Part shown: positions 43,768 through 52,593 of the stretch, piece after piece | How the letters are laid out: every line of letters begins with the position of its first letter | How positions within the stretch are numbered: position 1 is the first letter of the stretch | Origin: DASUPK01 sp963797265 | GTDB taxonomy: Bacteria > Actinomycetota > Thermoleophilia > Solirubrobacterales > 70-9 | Direction of reading: 5' to 3' | DNA length: 64,000 bases | Assembly (NCBI GenBank): GCA_963797265.1 | Contig: CAWCOY010000002.1 | Coordinates: 186,001-250,000, forward strand | Notes under the pieces: model-generated | The model's input: the letters and a program-made list of their open reading frames with translations, nothing else | The model's database searches: none | Told to the model about the DNA's origin: nothing | Made by a program: the position numbers and the translations under genes

Positions 43768-45216
43768 ATGAACTTCATCGAGGACGTCATGGAGCGGGCG
43801 CCTGCCTCGACCCTCGGCGTCGTCGCCATCGACGCCTCCGGCAACCGGCGCGAGTGGCACTTCGGTGAGCTGATCGCACGCAGCGCCGGGCTCTCCGGCG
43901 CCATGGCCGCCCGCGGCGTCGAGCGAGGGGACGCGGTGATGACCCTGGTCGGCAGCCGGATCGAGTGGGTGCTGGCGATGCTCGCGTGCTTCCGGATGGG
44001 CGCGGTGGCGATGCCCTGCAACCCGCAGCTCCGCCGGAAGGACCTCGAGGTCAGGGTCCGGGGCGCGAACCCGAAGCTCTGCATCGGCGAGGAGGACCTG
44101 CTCGGCGAGCTGCCGGACGGCGTCCCGGGCATGACCATGGACGAGGTCGCCAATTCGCTCGATGAGGACCGCCCGCAGGAGACGCCGGCCGAGGTGGTGG
44201 AGCTCGACCCGGATGACCCGGCCGTGATCATCTTTACTTCGGGCACGACCGGTGACCCGACGGGCGTCGTCTATCCGCAGCGATATCTCACCGGCCAGCG
44301 TCTCCAGGCCGAGCACTGGGTCGGCGCCCGCAAGGGCGAGCTCGCCTGGTGCACCGCAGCGCCGGGCTGGTCGAAGTCAACGCGCAACGCCTTCATCGCG
44401 CCCTGGCTCACGGGCGCCGCCGCGCTGATCCACGACGCCCGCTTCGATCCGGAGGAGCGCCTCGAACTCATCGAGCGCGAGGGGGTCAACGTCCTCTGCC
44501 AGGCCCCGACCGAGTACCGCATCCTCGCCAAGCGAGCGGAGCTGCGGCCGATCGGCTCGCTTCGCCGGATGGTCTCGGCGGGCGAGCCGCTCAACCCGGA
44601 GGTGATCAGGGCGTTTCGCGAGACGATGGGAAGCGGGATCGGCGACGGCTACGGGCAGACCGAGACCGGGCCGGTGACGGGCATGCGCCCCGACGAGGAC
44701 GATCCGGCGCGAGACGGGTCGATGGGCCGGCCGCTGCCGGGCGTCGAAGTGCGGGTCGAGGACGGCGAGCTGCTGGTGAGGCCCGAGACCGTCCCGACCT
44801 TCTTCAGCCACTACCTGGACGAGGAGCCGTTCAGCGGGGACTGGTGGGCCACGGGGGACCACGTTCGCCCGGACGAGGAGGGCTACCTCTGGTTCGAGGG
44901 GCGGGACGACGACATCATCATCACCGCCGGCTACCGCGTCGGCCCCTTCGAGGTCGAGTCCGCACTCGTCTCCCACCCGGCAGTCGCCGAGGCGGCGGCG
45001 GTACCGGCCCCTGACGAAGAGCGGGGCTCCGTCGTCAGGGCGATCGTGGTGCTCGCCGATGGCGAGCCCTCCAATCGGCTCGCGGCGGAGCTCCAGGATC
45101 ACGTCAAGCGGGTGACCGCCCCATACAAGTACCCGCGCATCGTCGAGTTCACGGACGAGCTGCCGAAGACCCCGACCGGCAAGATCAGACGCGCGGAGCT
45201 GCGGGGGCGAGAATGA
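43768..45216 (+). CDS. AMP-forming acyl-CoA ligase
   Basis: The 482-residue member of the ANL superfamily contains the phosphate loop IIFTSGTTGDPTGVVYPQ, GYGQTETGPVTGMRP, WWATGDHVRPDEEGYLWFEG and DDIIITAGYRVGPFEVESAL, with PKTPTGKIRR carrying the catalytic Lys. It resembles medium-chain and benzoate-like acyl-CoA synthetases. In the P-loop the usual P-K-G is P-T-G, a change seen in some members. Its stop overlaps the MFS start (ATGA), so imported acid may be activated directly. Confidence 0.9.
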   Translation: MNFIEDVMERAPASTLGVVAIDASGNRREWHFGELIARSAGLSGAMAARGVERGDAVMTLVGSRIEWVLAMLACFRMGAVAMPCNPQLRRKDLEVRVRGANPKLCIGEEDLLGELPDGVPGMTMDEVANSLDEDRPQETPAEVVELDPDDPAVIIFTSGTTGDPTGVVYPQRYLTGQRLQAEHWVGARKGELAWCTAAPGWSKSTRNAFIAPWLTGAAALIHDARFDPEERLELIEREGVNVLCQAPTEYRILAKRAELRPIGSLRRMVSAGEPLNPEVIRAFRETMGSGIGDGYGQTETGPVTGMRPDEDDPARDGSMGRPLPGVEVRVEDGELLVRPETVPTFFSHYLDEEPFSGDWWATGDHVRPDEEGYLWFEGRDDDIIITAGYRVGPFEVESALVSHPAVAEAAAVPAPDEERGSVVRAIVVLADGEPSNRLAAELQDHVKRVTAPYKYPRIVEFTDELPKTPTGKIRRAELRGRE

Positions 45217-46394
45217 GGGACGCGGCCCGAGCCCAGCGCAAGGACTGGGCCGGGTTCGCCGGGATCTTCATCGTCACCAACCTCGGACTGCTCGCGGTGG
45301 GCGCGACGCTCGCAGTCCTACCCCACTACGTCAAGGACAGCCTGAATGGCTCGGATCTCGAGGTCGGGATCGTCAGCGGCGCCTTTGCGTTCACCGGGAT
45401 CGTCTGCCGCCCGATCGCCGGCAACGTGGCCGACCGGCGCGGCCGCAAGCCGACGGTCGTCGTCGGATCCCTGCTCGCCGCGACGGCGGGTGTCCTCTAC
45501 TTCGTGCCGGCCGGCATCCCGGGCCTGATCATCGCCCGCTTCTTCCTCGGCGCCGGCGAGGGGACCGTGTTCACGGCCGGCTCGGCGTGGAACGTGGACA
45601 TGGCTCCGGAGGAGCGACGAGGCCGGATGATCGGGCTCTATGGCCTGGCGATCTGGACCGGGCTCACGCTCGGCCCGCCGATCGGGGTCCTGCTCCAGGA
45701 CGTGGGCGGCTTCCACCTCGTCTGGGCCTTCGCGGCCGGCGCGCCGCTCCTCGGCGCCGCGATCGCCTCCCGGCTCCCGGAGAGCTACGAGGCGGAGCCG
45801 GACGTCGACCGCGGCCCCTTCATCTCCCGCGAGGCGCTCGGCCCGGGAGCGACCTTCGCGCTCTGCGTGTTCGGGTTCGCGGCCGTCTCCGCATTCATCG
45901 TGCTCAGCCTCGACGAGCGAGGAATCGGGCACGGCCCGGCCGTCTTCAGCGTGTTCGCCGCCAGCGTGGTCATCACCAGGCTGCTCGCCGGCGGCCTCCC
46001 CGACCGGATCGGCGCCGCCCGCTGCGCCGTCGCAGCGGCCCTTGTCGAGACCGTCGGCCTGATCCTGCTGGGCGCCGCGGATGACCTGACGGTCGTCATC
46101 GCCGGCGCGGTCGGGATGGGCGCCGCCTTCTCGCTGCTCTTCCCCTCCCTCTCACTGGTCGCCATCAACCGCGTCGGGCCCGAGCGCCGCGGCGTCGCGA
46201 TGGGCACGTTCACGGCCAGCTTCGACCTCGGAATGCTGGTCGGCTCCCCGCTCGTGGGCGCGGCTGCGGCCCTGGGCGGCTACCCGGCGGCCTTCTACGT
46301 CGCCGCATGTGCCTCTTTGGCGTGCGCGATGCTCTCACTTTCGATGTCCCGTCGCCCGGGAATCGAACCCCTCCCCGGTACCCTGCGGGCCTGA
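45213..46394 (+). CDS. MFS transporter
   Basis: The 393-residue protein has 12 predicted helices. It shows the MFS loop GNVADRRGRKPTVVVGSLLA after helix 2 and a second copy, GGLPDRIGAARCAV, in the other half. The ATGA overlap with the acyl-CoA ligase and the TGATG overlap with the aminotransferase show one operon. A likely role is uptake or export of the acid or amino compound processed by those enzymes. It is 12-TMS, unlike the 14-TMS pump at 4976. Confidence 0.9.
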   Translation: MRDAARAQRKDWAGFAGIFIVTNLGLLAVGATLAVLPHYVKDSLNGSDLEVGIVSGAFAFTGIVCRPIAGNVADRRGRKPTVVVGSLLAATAGVLYFVPAGIPGLIIARFFLGAGEGTVFTAGSAWNVDMAPEERRGRMIGLYGLAIWTGLTLGPPIGVLLQDVGGFHLVWAFAAGAPLLGAAIASRLPESYEAEPDVDRGPFISREALGPGATFALCVFGFAAVSAFIVLSLDERGIGHGPAVFSVFAASVVITRLLAGGLPDRIGAARCAVAAALVETVGLILLGAADDLTVVIAGAVGMGAAFSLLFPSLSLVAINRVGPERRGVAMGTFTASFDLGMLVGSPLVGAAAALGGYPAAFYVAACASLACAMLSLSMSRRPGIEPLPGTLRA

Positions 46395-47824
46395 TGGCGC
46401 AGCGAGAGACAGCGGCCCGGCGCGCTGGCGGAGCCCTGGGGCAGGTGCCCGAGGCGGCCGAGATGTCGATCGACCCCAAGCTGATCAACAAACTCACCGA
46501 GAAGCAGATGGCTCGCTTCCGGGAGCACACTCCCACCTCGGCCCAGTACTTCGACAGGGCGCGCAAGGTTATGCCGGGCGGCGTCCCCTCCTCCTTCCAG
46601 CTCAACGACCCCTGGCCCGTCTACATCGACCGCGGCAAGGGCGCGCTGGTCTGGGACGTCGACGGAGGCGAGTACGTCGACTTCCACAACGGCTTTGGCG
46701 TCATGTGCGTCGGGCACGCGAACCCGGTGATCGGCGAGGCGGTCAAGGCGCGCCACGACGACGGCACGCACTTCGCCGCCCCGACTAACGGCTCGATCGT
46801 CTCGGCCGAGAACCTGGTCGAGCGCTTCGGCCTGCCACAGTGGCGCTTCTCGAACTCGGGGACCGAGTCCACCATGTCCGCGGTCCACCTCGCCAGGGGC
46901 GCCACCGATCGCGACCTGATCATCAAGATCGAGGGCTCCTACGACGGTCACCACGACGCGGTGATGGTCTCCTGCTACCCCGAGCTCGACGAGCTCGGCC
47001 CCCGCGAGAGCCCGAATGCGATCCCGTTCGGCTCCGGCTATCCGCAGGCGGTCGTCGAGCTCACCGTCCCGGTCCCGTTCAACGATGCGGACATCCTCGA
47101 GGAAACCCTGAGGAAGCACGAGGGGAAGGTCGCAGGCCTGATCATCGAGCCGGCGATGATGAACATCAACATCATCCCTCCGAAGGAGGGCTACCTCGAG
47201 CGGGTGCGCGAGCTCTGCACTGAGCACGGCGTCCAGCTGATCTTCGACGAGGTGAAGACCGGCGCGACGATCTCCTACGGGGGCGCCACCAAGCGCTTCG
47301 GCGTCCAGCCGGACATGATCTGCCTGGCAAAGGCGATCTGCGGCGGCTATCCGGGGGGCGCGATCGGCATGACCGCCGAGCTCGGCGAGGTCGTCGCCTC
47401 GGACAAGGTTCACCAGATCGGCACCTTCAACGGCAATCCCCTGGTGATGGCGGCGTCCGAGGCGACTCTGACGAAGGTGCTCACGCCGGACGTCTACGAC
47501 ACGCTCGAGGAGACCAATGACGCCCTCATGGCGCGATGCGATGAGGTCATCGAGAAGTACGGGCTACCCGCCTACACCCAGGGCCTGGGGGCCAAGGGAT
47601 GCGTGATCTTCGCTCCGGAGCCGATCTACGAGTACCGCGACTACCTCACCAAGGTCGACGGCGAGCTCTCAACCCTCGCGTGGCTCTACCACATGAACCA
47701 CGGCATCTTCATGACGCCGGGCGTCGAGGAGGAGTGGACCCTTTCGATCGCCCACGAGCAGGAGCACATCGACCGCTACGTGGCCGCCTTCGAGGCATTC
47801 GCCTCCGACGTCACCGGCTCATAG
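46394..47824 (+). CDS. Class III aminotransferase / GSA aminomutase-like PLP enzyme
   Basis: ATG 46394 overlaps the MFS stop and gives 476 residues. It resembles glutamate-1-semialdehyde aminomutases: YFDRARKVMPGGVPSSFQLN, YVDFHNGFGVMCVGHANP, FSNSGTESTMSAVHLARGAT, LIFDEVKTGATIS and the PLP lysine in MICLAKAICGGYPGGAIG. Because it sits with an acyl-CoA ligase and a transporter, a catabolic aminotransferase acting on an amino acid or diamine is more likely than a haem-pathway role. The first 25 residues may be dispensable, as an ATG codes for residue 24 (MSIDPKL). Confidence 0.88.
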   Translation: MAQRETAARRAGGALGQVPEAAEMSIDPKLINKLTEKQMARFREHTPTSAQYFDRARKVMPGGVPSSFQLNDPWPVYIDRGKGALVWDVDGGEYVDFHNGFGVMCVGHANPVIGEAVKARHDDGTHFAAPTNGSIVSAENLVERFGLPQWRFSNSGTESTMSAVHLARGATDRDLIIKIEGSYDGHHDAVMVSCYPELDELGPRESPNAIPFGSGYPQAVVELTVPVPFNDADILEETLRKHEGKVAGLIIEPAMMNINIIPPKEGYLERVRELCTEHGVQLIFDEVKTGATISYGGATKRFGVQPDMICLAKAICGGYPGGAIGMTAELGEVVASDKVHQIGTFNGNPLVMAASEATLTKVLTPDVYDTLEETNDALMARCDEVIEKYGLPAYTQGLGAKGCVIFAPEPIYEYRDYLTKVDGELSTLAWLYHMNHGIFMTPGVEEEWTLSIAHEQEHIDRYVAAFEAFASDVTGS

Positions 47825-47865
47825 CGAGACCGACCACCTGCGCGCCCAGGGGGCAGCCTCAAGCT

Positions 47866-48085
47866 CCCAGGGGGTCAGGTCTTGCATTACGACAATCCCC
47901 AGGGGGTCAGGTCTTGCAATACGACATGACCGGCCGGGTCAGTGCCTGAGTGGCGACTTTGGATTGCACTCCCGGGTCAGGTCTTCGACTACGAGATTGC
48001 GCGCGGATAAGGCCCCGCGTGGCTAGTGTTGGATTGCAAGACCTGACCCCAGGTTCGATGTTGGATTGCAAGACCTGACCCCAGG
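47866..48085. repeat. REP-like repeat cluster, both orientations
   Basis: The core ggggtcaggtcttgca occurs forward at 47871 and 47903, and in degenerate form at about 47974 (ggtcaggtcttcgactacga). It occurs inverted (tgcaagacctgacccc) at 48035-48050 and 48067-48082, each preceded by tgttggat. The forward copies continue as (t/a)tacgac. The cluster lies between the aminotransferase stop and the deleted cupin gene. It resembles REP/RAYT-mobilised repeats, but no transposase is visible in the window. Confidence 0.8.
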
Positions 48086-48107
48086 TATGAGTGCCCCCAG
48101 GTATGGA

Positions 48108-48450
48108 TCAGAAGTCCTGCGGAAGCATTCCGGGAGGGCCGAGGATCTCGATGCCGTGCTCAGCGGCCAGCGCGCGGCGCCAGGGCGAACTCACCTGGCT
48201 CGAGCTCGATGCGATCGCGGCCGACCCACAGGGTCAGATCGCCGTCGAGCAAGTAGAAGCCCTCGTCGTCCATACGATGTCGATGGAGCGGCGGCTGCTG
48301 GCCCTCCGGGACGAACGAGTCCACCAGGGGGAAGCCGAGCCCGGCCTCCGCGGGGATGTGGACGGTGGCTAGCCCGCCCAGGAACCAGATTCGCTGCGGC
48401 TCTCCGGCGGCTACGTCGCTTGCGGGTGTGATCGTTGTCGAGTTGGTCAT
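48108..48450 (-). pseudogene. Cupin-domain protein with internal deletion
   Basis: The start TNSTTITPASDVAAGEPQR and the first cupin motif LHRHRMDDEGFYLLDGDLTL (H-x-H...E) are intact, up to LEPGEFALAPR. The frame then ends at 48160. Shifting frame at about 48175 restores ALAAEHGIEILGPPGMLP, the usual C-terminal end of such proteins. The second cupin motif and about 50 residues are therefore lost and the frame is broken. The REP-like cluster begins just beyond its 3' end. It is divergent from PadR. Confidence 0.65.
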
Positions 48451-48480
48451 CGGCAGGTCCTCCCTGCGATAGGCTCCAAT

Positions 48481-48499
48481 CTGGAGGTTATAACTCCAG
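48481..48499. promoter_or_regulatory. Palindromic operator upstream of PadR gene
   Basis: ctggag (48481-48486) and ctccag (48494-48499) flank gttataa; nearly the whole block, ctggaggttataactccag, is symmetric apart from one extra base. It lies between the divergent cupin and PadR genes, 9 nt before the PadR ATG, which is a good place for autoregulation. Confidence 0.6.
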
Positions 48500-48508
48500 A
48501 GTAGAGCT

Positions 48509-49042
48509 ATGTCAAGACCCGACCTCTCCCCGTTCTCCTACGTGGTGCTCACCCTCGTCGGCGAGGACGGCGCGGGTGCGCACGACCTGATCCGGATGAT
48601 GCGGACCGGGCGCGTCTACTGGACCGCCGCCCCGAGCCATTTCTACGCCGAGCCGAAGCGGCTCGCCAAGCTTGGCTACCTGCGGGCGCACAAGGAACCC
48701 GGGCAAACACACGAGCGGACCGTCTACGAGCTGACCGCGAAGGGCCGACGGGCGGTGGCTGCCTGGCTCGCCGAGCCCTCGGCCTTCATCCGCATCCAGA
48801 ATGAGCCGGTCGTGCGGCTCTTGGGCGCGGACCTGGCGACGGATCCGGCCGAGGTACGGAAGAGCCTGGGAGCGATCCGCGAGGAGATCAAGGAGCTCTC
48901 CGAGGGGCTCGACCGGGGCGCGGAGATCGCGCCGACCCTCCCCCATCGCGAGCGCTACCTGCGGATCAATGAGCGCCTGAGCCGGCGGATCCTGGAGGCC
49001 TTCTCCGACTGGCTCGACGAGGTGGAAAGAGAGCTTGCCTAG
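48509..49042 (+). CDS. PadR-family transcriptional regulator
   Basis: The 177-residue protein has the PadR winged helix (LSPFSYVVLTLVGEDGAGAH, then FYAEPKRLAKLGYLRAHKEP and YELTAKGRRAVAAWLAEP). A C-terminal helical dimerisation region follows (residues 105-177). PadR proteins are repressors that sense small compounds such as phenolic acids. It is divergent from the broken cupin gene, and a palindrome lies in between. Since the cupin target is dead, its present role may be autoregulation only. Confidence 0.88.
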   Translation: MSRPDLSPFSYVVLTLVGEDGAGAHDLIRMMRTGRVYWTAAPSHFYAEPKRLAKLGYLRAHKEPGQTHERTVYELTAKGRRAVAAWLAEPSAFIRIQNEPVVRLLGADLATDPAEVRKSLGAIREEIKELSEGLDRGAEIAPTLPHRERYLRINERLSRRILEAFSDWLDEVERELA

Positions 49043-49110
49043 CAGCCCTGGCGTAACCCCTTGGCGTGGACAAGCGCTAGTAGGGGTAGGAGGCAGCCCA
49101 GGAGGGACCG

Positions 49111-49986
49111 ATGCATAGCGTTGAGACGGAAGGACGTTCAGGCGCGCCTCGGCTCATAGCGATCGCGGCCGCAGCTTTGCTGCTGATCGTGGTCGGTGCC
49201 GTCAGCACCGGCGGGGCGGGAGCCGCGCCCGGGGACACAAACCTGGCGCTGACGAAATCCGACAGCCCTGATCCAGTGACGGTAGGCGGCAACCTCACCT
49301 ACACGATCAAGGTGCAGAATCCCGGGACGCTTCCCGCGGCAGACGTGCTGGTGACCGACAAGCTGCCCTCAGGCGTGGACTTCGTTTCTGCCACCGGCGG
49401 GGTCTGCCAGCGGGCCGCCGACACCGTGACCTGCGACCTCGACCAGGTCAACGCCGCGATCACCGCGACGGTGACAATCGTCGTCAAGACGAAGAAGGCG
49501 GGGACGCTCACCAACACGGCCACCGTGACGAGTCCCGAGGACACCGCACCGGCGAACAACTCCGCCACGGCCACGACCACCGTGAACAAGAAGCCGCCGA
49601 AGCCCAAGAAGCCGAAGGGCAGACCGAGCTGCGGGGCGCCGACCATCACCGGTACGGCCGGTGATGACGTGATCACGGGCACCTCGCGCGGCGATGTGAT
49701 CGTCACGTTCACCGGCAATGACCGGGTGTTCGCCGGTGGCGGAGGCGATCTCGTCTGCTCGGGTGCGGGAGCCGATCTCGTCGCCGGCCAGGACGGAGGC
49801 GACACGATCATCGGCGGTGGCGGGCCCGACCGGCTCATCGGCGGCAAGTCCGGCGATGTGCTCAAGGGCAAGAACGGGCGCGATCGGCTGAAGGGCAAGA
49901 GCGGCAACGACTTCCTGAACGGCGGCAAGAAGCGCGATCGCTGCAAGGGCGGGTCGGGCCGCGACACGCTCGTCCGCTGCCCGTAA
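49111..49986 (+). CDS. Secreted protein with DUF11 domain and RTX-like repeats
   Basis: The 291-residue protein has an AGGAGG site, a signal-anchor (LIAIAAAALLLIVVGAVS) and a DUF11 beta domain at residues 43-155 (VGGNLTYTIKVQNPGTLPAA, DVLVTDKLPSGVDF). A Pro/Lys linker (KKPPKPKKPKGR) leads to C-terminal glycine/aspartate repeats of the hemolysin-type calcium-binding kind (GTAGDDVITGTSRGDVI, GGGGPDRLIGGKSGDVL). Later repeats become Lys-rich (KGKNGRDRLKGKSG). It is probably a calcium-binding cell-surface or secreted protein. A REP-like repeat starts right after its stop. Confidence 0.83.
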   Translation: MHSVETEGRSGAPRLIAIAAAALLLIVVGAVSTGGAGAAPGDTNLALTKSDSPDPVTVGGNLTYTIKVQNPGTLPAADVLVTDKLPSGVDFVSATGGVCQRAADTVTCDLDQVNAAITATVTIVVKTKKAGTLTNTATVTSPEDTAPANNSATATTTVNKKPPKPKKPKGRPSCGAPTITGTAGDDVITGTSRGDVIVTFTGNDRVFAGGGGDLVCSGAGADLVAGQDGGDTIIGGGGPDRLIGGKSGDVLKGKNGRDRLKGKSGNDFLNGGKKRDRCKGGSGRDTLVRCP

Positions 49987-50017
49987 CGGGGTCAGGTCAA
50001 GCTCGCCACGTGACCCT

Positions 50018-50070
50018 GGGGTCAGGTCTTGCATTGCGACACGCTGTGCGTGATTGCAAGACCTGACCCC
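50018..50070. repeat. REP-like inverted pair after DUF11 gene
   Basis: Perfect 16-bp arms ggggtcaggtcttgca (50018-50033) and tgcaagacctgacccc (50055-50070) with a 21-nt loop form a hairpin. It is the same family as at 47866-48085. A partial copy, ggggtcaggtcaa, lies at 49988-50000 right behind the stop codon. The hairpin may also end transcription. Confidence 0.8.
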
Positions 50071-50105
50071 CCCGCACGTAACGCACACCCCCCGGGGTGC
50101 GGTCG

Positions 50106-50495
50106 CTAGCCGGCGGCGCCGTTCAGGTCGAGCGCCTGGTGCGCCGCCTCGACGTCCTCGGTGAGGATGACCAGGCGGACGCCGGTGAAGATCGTGTAGG
50201 CGACATCGATGTTCACGCCGGCCTCGGAGAGGTCGCGCGCGATCTCCCCCATCGCGCCCGGCTTGTCATGCAGGTCGACGATGACGGCCTCGCGCTCGTC
50301 TGCGACGCTGATGCCCGCCTCCTCAAGCGCCGCGCGGGCCGCCGGTCCGTCGTCGACCAGGATGTGGATGAACCCCTTGCCGTCCCCGACCATCGCGCAG
50401 AGGCCCGCGATGTTGATCCCGGCCCTGCCGGTCGCCTCACCCAGGTCGGCCAGCTTCCCGGGCTGGTCATCCATGATCACCGTGAGGTCCTTCAT
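50106..50495 (-). CDS. Tandem ACT-domain protein
   Basis: The 129 residues comprise two ACT domains: DLTVIMDDQPGKLADLGEAT at the start and AVIVDLHDKPGAMGEIARDL at about residue 70. ACT domains bind small ligands, usually amino acids, at dimer interfaces. There is no catalytic domain, so it is probably a free-standing regulatory subunit. It is divergent from the DUF255 gene, with an 80-nt gap. Confidence 0.88.
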   Translation of the reverse strand: MKDLTVIMDDQPGKLADLGEATGRAGINIAGLCAMVGDGKGFIHILVDDGPAARAALEEAGISVADEREAVIVDLHDKPGAMGEIARDLSEAGVNIDVAYTIFTGVRLVILTEDVEAAHQALDLNGAAG

Positions 50496-50574
50496 CGAGC
50501 CTCCACTTGTAGCTGCGTCGCATCATATTCAGAGCGCTGGGGTCAAACGAAGCGTGCCGGGTACTCTCGAAGGG

Positions 50575-52587
50575 ATGGCCAACCGGCTCGCCGAGGAAAC
50601 CAGCCCCTACCTCCTCCAGCACAAGGACAACCCGGTCGACTGGCGGCCGTGGAACCCTGAAGCGCTCGAGCAGGCGGCGCGGGAGGACAAGCCGATCCTG
50701 CTCTCGATCGGCTACTCGGCCTGTCACTGGTGCCACGTGATGGAGCGGGAGTCCTTCGAGGACGGGGAGACTGCGAGGCTGATCAACGAATCCTTCGTGC
50801 CCATCAAAGTCGACCGGGAGGAGCGCCCCGACGTCGACGACATCTACATGGAAGCCGTCCAGGGCATGACAGGCCAGGGCGGCTGGCCGCTGACGGTCTT
50901 CCTGGACCCCGAGGGCGTGCCCTTCTACGGCGGCACCTACTTTCCGCCCGAGGCGCGGCAGGGATTGCCCAGCTTCAAGCAGGTCCTCGAGGCGACGGCT
51001 GGCGCCTACCGGAACCAGCGAGAGGAGCTGCGCGAGGCCTCGGTTCGGATCCGCGAGTCGCTCGGCGCCGTCGGCCGGGTCGAGCAGTCGCAGGCGCCCT
51101 TTGATCAGTCGGTCATGGCACAGGCTGTCTCGGGGCTCCAGGCGAGCTTCGACCGCACCAACGGCGGCTTCGGCGGCGCCCCCAAGTTCCCGCCGGCGAG
51201 CACCCTCGAGTTCCTGCTCGACCGCGGGCAGGGGGAGCCGGTCCGCCTCACCCTCGACAAGATGATGCACGGCGGGATCTACGACCAGCTCGGCGGCGGA
51301 TTCCACCGCTACTCGGTTGACGCCACCTGGCTCGTCCCCCACTTCGAGAAGATGCTCTACGACAATGCGCTGCTGGCGCGCGCCTACCTGCACGGTTGGC
51401 AGGTGACGGGCGAGGAGCGCTGGCGCCGCGTCTGCGAGGAGACGCTCGACTGGGCGCTCCGCGAGATGCGCGGCCCCGAGGGTGGCTTCTATTCGGCGCT
51501 CGACGCCGATTCCGAGGGCGAGGAGGGTCGTTTCTATGTCTGGGATGAGGAGGAGATGCGGACAGCCCTCGCCGATGCCGGGATCTCAGTCGATGCGATC
51601 GAGCGGGTGTTCGGCTACTGGGGCGTGAGCCGGGCCGGCAACTTCGAGGGCCGCAACATCCTCCACATGCCGCTCGGCGCCGGCGCCCAGCGCCCACACG
51701 AGCTGGAGGATGCGCGCACGGCGCTGTACGCCTGGCGCGACCGTCGCGTCCGCCCCGGCCTCGACGACAAGCGGATCTGCTCCTGGAACGCGCTGATGAT
51801 CGCCGCGCTCGCCGACGCGGGCGCCGCCCTGGGCCGTCAGGAGCACATCGACGCCGCCTCCGCCTGTGCCCGCTTCGTCTGGGAGTCGATGCGGGACTCC
51901 GACGGCCACCTGCGCCGCACCTGGAAGGACGGCGAGGCGCGCCTCAACGCCTATCTCGAGGACCACGCGTTCCTCGTGGAGGCCATGCTGCGGCTGTACG
52001 AGGCGACCCTCGAGGTGCGCTGGTTCGACGCCGCCCGGGAGACGGCCGACCTGATGATCGAGCGCTTCGCAGACGACGAGCGCGGCGGGTTCTTCACCAC
52101 CTCGGATGACCACGAGGAGCTGATCGCACGCCGCAAGGACGTCGGCGACCACCCGATTCCCTCGGGGAACTCATCCGCGGCCTATGCCCTGCTCCGGCTC
52201 GCCGCCCTGACCGGCGAGCGCGACTACGAGGAGCGGGCGGTCGGCACCATGCGCCTCTTCGCGCCGGCCGCCGCCAAGCATCCCGACGCCTTCGGCCATC
52301 TGCTGCAGGCGATCGACTTCCACCTCTCCCCCGTTCGCGAGGTCGCGCTGGTCGCACCCTCCAACGGCACCGACGGCTCCGCCCCCCTCGATGAGCTGGC
52401 GACCGTCGTCCGCTCGGCCCACCGTCCCCACGTCGTCCTCGCCGGCGGCCCGGAGGGCTCGGAGCGCCCGGAGCTGCTGCGCGAGCGCCCGGCGGTGGAG
52501 GGCAAGCCAGCGGCGTACGTCTGCGAGCGCTTCACGTGCAAGGCGCCGGTGACGGAGCCGCAGGAGCTCGAAGCCGAGCTTGCCTGA
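50575..52587 (+). CDS. DUF255 thioredoxin-domain protein (YyaL/SSP411 family)
   Basis: ATG 50575 follows GAAGGG; the 670-residue length is typical. The N-terminal thioredoxin-like domain begins NRLAEETSPYLLQHKDNPVD and has CHWC in GYSACHWCHVMERESF; the C-terminal part is an alpha/alpha barrel like those of glycan epimerases and glucanases (GGIYDQLGGGFHRYSVDATW, LLARAYLHGW). The family is widespread but its reaction is not established. It is cytosolic, with no signal peptide. Confidence 0.92.
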   Translation: MANRLAEETSPYLLQHKDNPVDWRPWNPEALEQAAREDKPILLSIGYSACHWCHVMERESFEDGETARLINESFVPIKVDREERPDVDDIYMEAVQGMTGQGGWPLTVFLDPEGVPFYGGTYFPPEARQGLPSFKQVLEATAGAYRNQREELREASVRIRESLGAVGRVEQSQAPFDQSVMAQAVSGLQASFDRTNGGFGGAPKFPPASTLEFLLDRGQGEPVRLTLDKMMHGGIYDQLGGGFHRYSVDATWLVPHFEKMLYDNALLARAYLHGWQVTGEERWRRVCEETLDWALREMRGPEGGFYSALDADSEGEEGRFYVWDEEEMRTALADAGISVDAIERVFGYWGVSRAGNFEGRNILHMPLGAGAQRPHELEDARTALYAWRDRRVRPGLDDKRICSWNALMIAALADAGAALGRQEHIDAASACARFVWESMRDSDGHLRRTWKDGEARLNAYLEDHAFLVEAMLRLYEATLEVRWFDAARETADLMIERFADDERGGFFTTSDDHEELIARRKDVGDHPIPSGNSSAAYALLRLAALTGERDYEERAVGTMRLFAPAAAKHPDAFGHLLQAIDFHLSPVREVALVAPSNGTDGSAPLDELATVVRSAHRPHVVLAGGPEGSERPELLRERPAVEGKPAAYVCERFTCKAPVTEPQELEAELA

Positions 52588-52593
52588 TCGGAG

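Noticed and set aside
47866..48085. CRISPR array
   Set aside because: The repeats occur in both orientations with irregular spacing and no spacer of constant size; no cas genes are nearby. They fit REP-like elements better.
50209..50574. N-terminal extension of the DUF255 protein through the ACT gene
   Set aside because: It would overlap the ACT-domain gene completely, and the family begins at MANRLAEETSPYL (50575), which has its own ribosome site.
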